Shown here: positions 56,791 through 64,000 of the stretch, piece after piece | How the letters are laid out: every line of letters starts with the position of its first letter | How positions within the stretch are numbered: the stretch's first letter is position 1 | Assembly: GCA_958295665.1 (NCBI GenBank) | Contig: OY282558.1 | Span: forward strand, 314,932,092 to 314,996,091 | DNA length: 64,000 bases | Source of the DNA: Tipula vernalis | Taxonomy: Eukaryota > Arthropoda > Insecta > Diptera > Tipulidae | Direction: 5' to 3' | Notes under the pieces: model-generated | Database searches by the model: none | What the model was told of the DNA's origin: nothing | The model's input: only the letters and a program-made list of their open reading frames with translations | Translations under genes and position numbers: made by a program

Positions 56791-59389
56791 TTCTAGGCCG
56801 ATGGAATTATGAAACTTCCCCGAAAAATGGGAAAAAGTATAAATAATAATGGCCAATATGTACTTAAATAAAATTCATTTGGAATGAGAAAAATTTTATC
56901 AAAATTGACAAAAAATCTCTCATAATTTTTCTTACGTTAATTAACACATTTTAATTAAATAAGAAATATAAATTCTTTAAAATAACTATTAACATCATTA
57001 AAATACAAATCATTGCTAAGCACGACATTATCACAGAATTAAATTCACTTATTAAATTTATTTGAGAAGATTGTTCGTTCTATGTATGTGGAATTAAAAA
57101 TGAATGATCCATGAGAGAGTCACACATTTGTAATCTCGTTAAAAATTTCCACTTACCATTTCAACCACATTCTTGTTCTATAATTTAACAATTTCCCCTA
57201 CAAGGTACAAACAAATAACTTAATAACTATCTGATAACAAACATTAATCAGCTTTTTCTAGAAAAATTTGCAATTGTATAGTACCAATTTTTTATATGTT
57301 ATTCTTCAACATTAAACTCTCTTAAATGTATTTAATCTGTCCGTCTGTTGTAAAATTGAGCAACAAAATTGACCAAAATTGACATTGTATTAAAACAAAT
57401 CGCAACAATTCAAACATTACATTGCCATATCATTTCAAAACAAATTAACTAATTCACTGAGTAAACAGTTTCAGTCATCAAACTTACTTTATGAAAGTTC
57501 AACTAACAGCTGCTTTAAATTTATTAGTATCCAATGCAAACATGATGAATTCATTTTTAACAATCCCACCATATTTTAAAAATAATTTAATATTCTCAGA
57601 TTCTGTCATTGTAGTATATACAAATGATTATAACTAAATCCGTTCCGACATTATTTTTTTAAAATTTATTTAAAGCCAAGTTGATTTTTAATTCAGATAC
57701 CTGGCGTCGATTTGTGTCATGTCAAGATCGTTTGATCTGTTAAAACCCAACAACATCAACAAAACCAACTAAAAACTGAATACGATAAATAATTCATGAT
57801 TTTTATAAAATACACTTGATTATTTCGAAAGATTAAAAAAAAAAATGGAAACAAAACCCACCCCCGCAACAAATATGATATACATATTATATTGCAATTT
57901 TGATATAATTTTAACATATTTATTTATATACCAGCTTGTGTTATGTTATAATTTTAAAAGAATTTAAAAATGAATAAATTATTATATTACAATTCTAACA
58001 CATATGTTTTTTAATTTAGTTAAAAAACAAAACAAAAACAAAAAATATTAGTTTAGTTAATAAGATTGTGATCACAGAAAAAAAAAATTAATTTATTTTG
58101 TTCAATTTTATAAACAAAAATAATTTATTATTTTTTAAGTTGATAGTTTTGAATTAAATACATAAAATATGTAGAACATTAATCAAATTGAATAAAACTA
58201 AAAACATTAAAAGTAAAAAAAAAAAAAAAAATGGTGGATTACAAAAAGTCATCTGAACATGTTTTGAATGAAAATTTGGTATTATAAAAATTTTAGATTT
58301 TTTATTTTTGTGTGAAGAGGTTGATATACCGATTTCTAAATTCTTCACCAACATGTAAATTTTGCATGATGTACGAGATTATATTTAGTTTTAACAATAT
58401 AGCCTTTATACGACCAGAAAAAATAACTTTAAAATTTATATGCATTACAAGTTTGTATTTAACTTTAGGATTCCAATCAAGCTATTCACAAATTTAACCA
58501 CTAATTTCATACAAATTTTGATTAATTCGATTTTTTATATAGGTAGATTTATGTAAATTATATTCGATAATGGCGAGACAATAAATTTATGGACATAAAT
58601 TAAAGTTTTTAACATTCAACTTTAATAGTTTGATTTATATACGAATATAAACAAAAATAAATGTTAACTTACCTACCTCAAAGCGTATCAAAACGAATTA
58701 TTATAAAGTTTATACTTGAATAGTATATTGATAACGTTAAAATAGAAAACAAAAACAAATTATTGTTAATTCCAAAAAAAAAAAAAAAAAAAAATTAAGG
58801 ATATGGGAATATACCCAAATAAATCAAATTAAATTCAAATAAATAAAAATAAAAAATTTTGTTACATTACAATCTGTTTTTAGTCATTGTGATTTATGGT
58901 TGATGTTAAATAAGTAATAAATTAAATTTGATTCTTAAAATTAAAATTAAATAGTTTTTGTTGTAGATGTTCAAATACGTGTACAAATTTTATTGGAAAT
59001 TTGTTATAATTTTATAGTGATACATTAATAAATTTTTGTATTTTATAATTAGTTATAGATATAGATCGTATTTTAACGGATTAATATCGGGCTGAAATAT
59101 TTATTTATTTGTCGCTACTGGTCTAACAATTGGGATAAACAAATATTTTGGGTGAAGTCATTTACATATTTGGCTTAAGTAAAATTTAAATAAATATTAG
59201 CTTAAGGGGTCTTAAATCCATTTTTGGTTAAACGCGATATTATGACGGATTTCGATTCAGAAGTTTATATGATATCACCTACAATACGGAAATACTCCAA
59301 AAGCCTTATTACGTCTTCAAACAGACATCAAAATTTTAAAATTTTGTTTTAAAAGGTACTTTATTAAGAAATTTTCTCAATGTGCTTAA
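56791..59389. other. AT-rich DNA between Jockey B and the satellite
   Basis: About 2.6 kb with no recognisable gene; A runs near 57837, 58217 and 58773 (about 20 A). Frames are short and AT-biased. Confidence 0.5.
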
Positions 59390-62300
59390 AAACTATTATG
59401 ACATTTGTTGGAATCTATCTCAATTTCATAATTTTGATCTGTGTATGTATTTAAAATCATGTGTTGGTATAAATAACTCACTTTAAAGGTTTCACATGAA
59501 CGAAACTGGATTGATTTGAATTAATAAACTAATAAAATTATGTTTAATTATTTTTTTCGATATATCTAAGAATCTAAGTGATTGTTTTATGCCAATTTCA
59601 CATTTTTATTTATTTCCTACATGTAAAAATTGTTTACGTTCTAATACCTAAGTTTTCTGCATTTTATATCAACGAAATTAGTGTTACTTCATTCAATAAA
59701 TGTTTAATAATTTTTTTCATAATTTTGTTGTCTTTAATAATTTTTTGATTACATCTAGGGATTCATTTCGATTTTTTATCCCAATTTCGTATTTACATTC
59801 TATTACTGTATGTAAAAACATGTTTAGGTTCAAATAAAAAAAAAATTATGAATTTACAAAATATTCTTAAATAAATCGGTGGTTAATCGGCGGTTGTTTT
59901 AGATCAATTTCTTACTTTATTCAGGCATGTTAAAACATATTTAAATTCCAATAACTAAGTTCTAAAAATTTCACATCAACAAAATTCATGTTATTTGATT
60001 CAATAAACTACGAGTCAAATATTAATTAAATTTTGGAAGAAATCTCGGAATTTAAATGGTTGTTTTAGGCAAATTTCTTATTTTAAATCTCTTTCCGTAT
60101 GTTAAAACATATTTTCATTGAAATAACTACTTTTCAAGTATTTTAGATCAACGAAACTATTGTAGTTTGATTCAATAATTTTATATAGTCTTTAATAATG
60201 TTTAAAATAAATCTAAAAATAAGTTTACGTTCAAATAACTTCGTTTAAAGGATTTCACATCACTAGTTTCACTAGTTTCATTTGATTCAGCCTTAAAGAA
60301 TTTTTATAATAAATCTGGGAATCTAAGTGATTGTTTCAGGCGAATTGCGCTTTTTCATTCTCTTCCTACATGTAAAAATATATTTACTTTCAAATAACTA
60401 CGTTTTAAGGATTTCTCATCAACGAAATTGGTGTTATTTGATTCATTCAATTGTGCAGAAATGTCTTTAATTATTTTTGGTATAAATATATTAATCTAAG
60501 CGCTGGTTTTAGATCAATTTCGCGACGTAGAACATGTTTTCTTTCAAATAACTACTTTTTAAGAATTTCGCACTAACGAAGCTAGTATTATTTGATTCAC
60601 TGTTCCTATGCTAAAAATTATCAACCATGCCTTGGTTATGTATAAATTGGAATATGGTTTATCATGTTGGGGTGGATGCTGTGCAACTACGTTACTTGAT
60701 TTATTTGTGCAACAGAAAATTATTTTGAGAATTTTATTGAGAAAAAGCAGATCTGAGTCATCTTGGCCTCTATTCAAGGGTAATAATATTTGCCGTTACA
60801 ACATTTGTATGTTTATAAGGTTTAAAGAATATTTTTTAGGCGTAGTGGGCAACAAACTTTAAGGAGCCTTATTCCGTACAATATTCGAGTTAATCATAGT
60901 TTTCTTTAAAACATTCCCCGATTTTATACTGACCACTTTCGACGCTATATCCTTGTTACTGCTCCAGTTATTTTCAATGCGTTACTTATTTGTATTAGAG
61001 GGCTTATTCATTCTAAATCATTTCTATCCATAGTTAAAAATGGCTTCTTGAAACGCTGATATTACATTTCTTTTTCGGGTTGTGAAATAATTGAATTCTA
61101 TATAACATGATTTCTATATAAACTAGTGCCATTTGATTTACTTAATTTATAAAATAGTCTTTAAGTACTTTTATAATAAATCTAGGAATATAAGCGCTTG
61201 TTTTAGGTCAATTGCGCATTTTATTTCTCTTCCAGCAATGTAAAAACTTATTTACTTTTGCATAACTATGTTTTAAATTTTTCACATTAACGAAAATGTT
61301 GTTATTTAATTTATTCAATTTAAGATACTTGCCTTTATTTATTTTTGGCATAAATATAGAATTCTGTACTGATGATTCGGTTAATTTAGCGACGTTTAAC
61401 CTGTTTAGCTTCAAATAACTACTTTTTTAAAATTTCATATTAACGAAACTAAAATCATTTGTTGCACTTAATCTATAAAACAGTCTTTAATTAGTTTTAT
61501 AATAAATCTGGGAATCTAAGCACTTGTTTTGAAGTCAATCTTGCAATCTTCAGTCTTGCATGTAAAAACTTGTTTATGTGCAAATAGCTACGTTTTTAAG
61601 ATTTCACATTAACGAAACTAGTTCTATTTGATTCACTTAATTTAATAAATAGTCTTTAAGTAATTTTATAATAAATCTGGAAATCAAAGCGCTTGTTTTA
61701 AGTCAATTTCGCACTTTCGTTCTATTGCGGCATGTAAAAACTTGATTTCGTTCAAATAACTACGTTTTAAGGATTTCACAACAACCAAACTATTGTCATT
61801 TGTTGCACTTAATCTATAAAACAGTCTTTAATTAGTTTTATAATAAATCTGGGAATCTAAGCGCTTGCTTGTTTTAGGTCAATTTCGAAGTTTCGGTAAC
61901 TTCCTGCATGTAAAAACTTGTTTATGTGTAACTAGCTATGTTTTCAAGATTTCAAATTAACGAAACTAGTTCTATTTGATTTACTTAACTTATAAAATAG
62001 TTTTTAAGTAATTTTATAACAAATCTGGGAATCTAAGTGCTTGTTTCAGATCAATTTCGCATTTTCGTTTTTTTACTGCATGTAAAAACTTGTTTACGAT
62101 CAAATAACTACGTTTTAAGGATTTCACATTAACGAAACTATTGTCATTTGTTGCACTTAATCTATAAAACCGTCTTTAATTAGTTTTATAATAAATCTGG
62201 GAATCTAAAGGCTTGTTTTAGGTCAATTTCGCAGTTTCGTTCACTTCCTGCATGTAAAAACTTGTTTATGTACAAATAGCTACGTTTTTAAGATTTCACA

Positions 62301-64000
62301 TTAACAAAACTAGTTCTATTTGATTAACTTAATTTATAAAATAATTTTTAAGAAATTTTATAATAAATCTGGGAATCTAAGCGCTTGTTTCAGATCAATT
62401 TCGCATTTTCGTTCTTTTATTGCATATAAAAACGTGTATATGTTCAAATAACTACTTTTTAAGGTTTCATATTAACGAAACTAGTGTCATTTATTTAACT
62501 TAATCTATTAAACATTCTTTAATTAGTTTTATAATAAATCTGGAAATCTAAATGCATATTTTAGGTTAATTTCGCATTTTCGCTCACTTTCTGCATGTAA
62601 AAACTTGTTTACGTACAAATAGCTATGTTTTAAGGATTTCACATTAACGAAACTAGTGTCATTTGTTTCGCTTAATCTACAAAACAGTCTTTAATTAGTT
62701 CTATAATAAATCTGGGAATCAAAGCGCTTGTTTAAGGTCAATTTTGCTGTTTCGTTTACTTCCTGCATGAAAAACTTGTTTATGTACAAATAGCTACGTT
62801 TTTAACATTTGACATTAAAGAAACTAGTTCTATTTGATTCGCTTAATTGATAAAACAGTCTTTAGTTAATTTTCTAATAAATCTGGGAATCTAAGCGCTT
62901 GTTTAAAGTTAATTTCGTAGTTTCATTCACTTCCTGCATGTAAAAACTGGTTTACGTTCAAATAACTACGTTTTTAGGATTTCACATTAACGAAACTAGT
63001 TCTATTTGATTCACTTAATTAATAAAATAATCTTTAAGTAATTTTATAATAAATCTGGGAATCTAAGCGCTTGTTTTAGATCAATTTCGCATTTTCGTTT
63101 TTTTATTGCATGTAAAAACTTGTTTACGTTCAAATAACTACGTTTTTAAAATTTCACATTAACGAAACTATTGTCATTTGTTGCACTTAATCTATAAAAC
63201 AGTCTTTAATTAGTTTTATAATAAATCTGGAAATCAAAGCGCTTGTTTTAGGTCAATTTCGCAGTTTCATTCACTTCCTGCATGTAAAAACTTGTTTATG
63301 CTTTGCACAGGTACGTTTTTAAGATTTCACATTAACGAAACTAGTTCTATTTGATTCACTTAATTTATAAAATAGTCTTTAAGTAGTTTTATAATAAGTC
63401 TAAGAATCAAAGCGCTTATTTTAGATCAATTTCGCATTTTCGTTCTATTGCTGCATGTAAAAACTTGATTTCGTTTAAATAACTACGTTTTAAGGATTTC
63501 ACATTAACGAAACTATTGTCATTTGTTGCACTTAATCTATAAAACAGTCTTTAATTAGTTTTATAATAAATCTGGGAATCTAAGCGCTTCTTTTGTAGTC
63601 AATTTGTTAGTTTCGTTCACTTCCTGCATGTAAAAACTTCTTTATATGATAATAGATACGTTTTTAAGATTTCACATTAACGAAACAAGTTCTATTTGAT
63701 TCACTTAATTTATTAAATATTCTTTAAGTAATTTTATAATAAATCTGGGAATCTAAGCGCGTGTTTTAGATCAAATTCGCATTTTCGTTTTTTTACTGCA
63801 TGTAAAAACTTGTTTACGTTCAAATAACTACGTTTTAAGGATTTCACATTAACGAAACTATTGTCATTTGTTGCACTTAATCTATAAAACAGTCTTTAAT
63901 TAGTTTCATAATAAATCTGGGAATCTATGCGCTTGTTTTAAGTAAATTTTGCAGTTTCATTCACTTCTTGCATGTAAAAACTTGTTTATGTCCAAATAGC
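59390..64000. repeat. 172-bp satellite array, continues past the window end
   Basis: The landmark CTGG(G/A)AATC recurs at about 61509, 61677, 61849, 62025, 62197, 62369, 62540, 62712, 62883, 63055, 63227, 63400, 63572, 63745 and 63917, a spacing of 168-176 and mostly 172. Each monomer also has TGCATGTAAAAACTTG, AAATA(A/G)CTACGTTTT and CACATTAACGAAACTA. Two types are distinguished by TTGTTGCACTTAATCTATAA versus TTGATTCACTTAATTTATAA and by CTTTAATTAG versus CTTTAAGTAA. They alternate. From 59390 to about 61100 the same words occur in strongly diverged monomers. Confidence 0.95.
60608..61080 (+). pseudogene. non-LTR RT C-terminal fragment inside the satellite
   Basis: The 84-codon frame 60608-60862 reads Y-K-L-E-Y-G-L-S-C-W-G-G, then Q-Q-K-I-I-L-R-I-L and S-S-W-P-L-F, the region after the RT of Jockey/CR1-like elements. 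Downstream, after a frame change, come L-R-S-L-I-P-Y-N-I-R-V and A-P-V-I-F-N-A-L. It is flanked on both sides by satellite sequence, so it inserted into, or was trapped in, the array. No poly-A or duplication was identified. Confidence 0.65.

Overview
The window looks like heterochromatic or repeat-rich nuclear DNA from an arthropod, most likely an insect. It is strongly AT-rich. Almost everything recognisable is a transposable element of a class common in insect genomes: Jockey-type and other non-LTR elements, BEL/Pao, Ty3/gypsy, Tc1, mariner, Penelope and a TNP2/CACTA-like DNA transposon. There is also a 172-bp satellite array. I see no conserved single-copy host gene, rRNA gene, bona fide tRNA gene or CRISPR. 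The species cannot be named from this sequence.

Left third (1-23.8 kb): old, mostly decayed material. It holds a remnant of a TNP2-like transposase (1598-1980), a small two-exon gene of unknown function that still looks intact if its intron is spliced (3496-4202), two Penelope-like fragments with GIY-YIG endonuclease (6.7-7.5 kb and 11.2-12.0 kb), and a fold-back array of ~155-bp units (9.2-9.9 kb). It also holds a short I-like non-autonomous retroelement with target-site duplication (12966-13698) and a 5'-truncated Jockey fragment with a perfect 12-bp duplication inside a low-complexity TTTAAATTC-rich tract. A pair of neighbouring minus-strand genes (15.7-18.9 kb) encodes a zinc-finger TNP2-like transposase and a spliced CIDE-N-domain protein. 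They are broken by three TAA stops and no frameshift.

Middle (23.8-48.5 kb): nested retroelements. A Jockey-type element (23825-30146, 12-bp duplication) carries a 260-bp MITE and a 1558-bp Tc1 element, and both excise cleanly on paper to restore the RT frame. A palindromic repeat containing a 300-bp (TA)n tract follows. Next comes a Ty3/gypsy element on the minus strand (31099-35574). A long minus-strand non-LTR element (about 35580-48460) is split by an apparently young BEL/Pao element (37000-44113, intact 1775-aa polyprotein, near-identical LTRs, 5-bp duplication). The same non-LTR element is also split by a second copy of the 760-bp I-like element (45761-46520).

Right third (48.5-64 kb): a decayed plus-strand Ty3/gypsy pol (49.7-52.3 kb), a second Jockey-type element on the minus strand (52.3-56.8 kb), AT-rich DNA without genes, and finally a satellite array running off the window end. 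Its monomers are ~172 bp. They are diverged at the left edge and regular to the right, where two monomer types alternate as a ~344-bp dimer. A non-LTR RT fragment sits in the diverged edge.

The genes do not form a host pathway; they are independent mobile elements. The most novel-looking unit is the TNP2-like transposase plus CIDE-N gene pair. The 3.5-4.2 kb spliced orphan gene and the dimeric satellite with edge decay come next.
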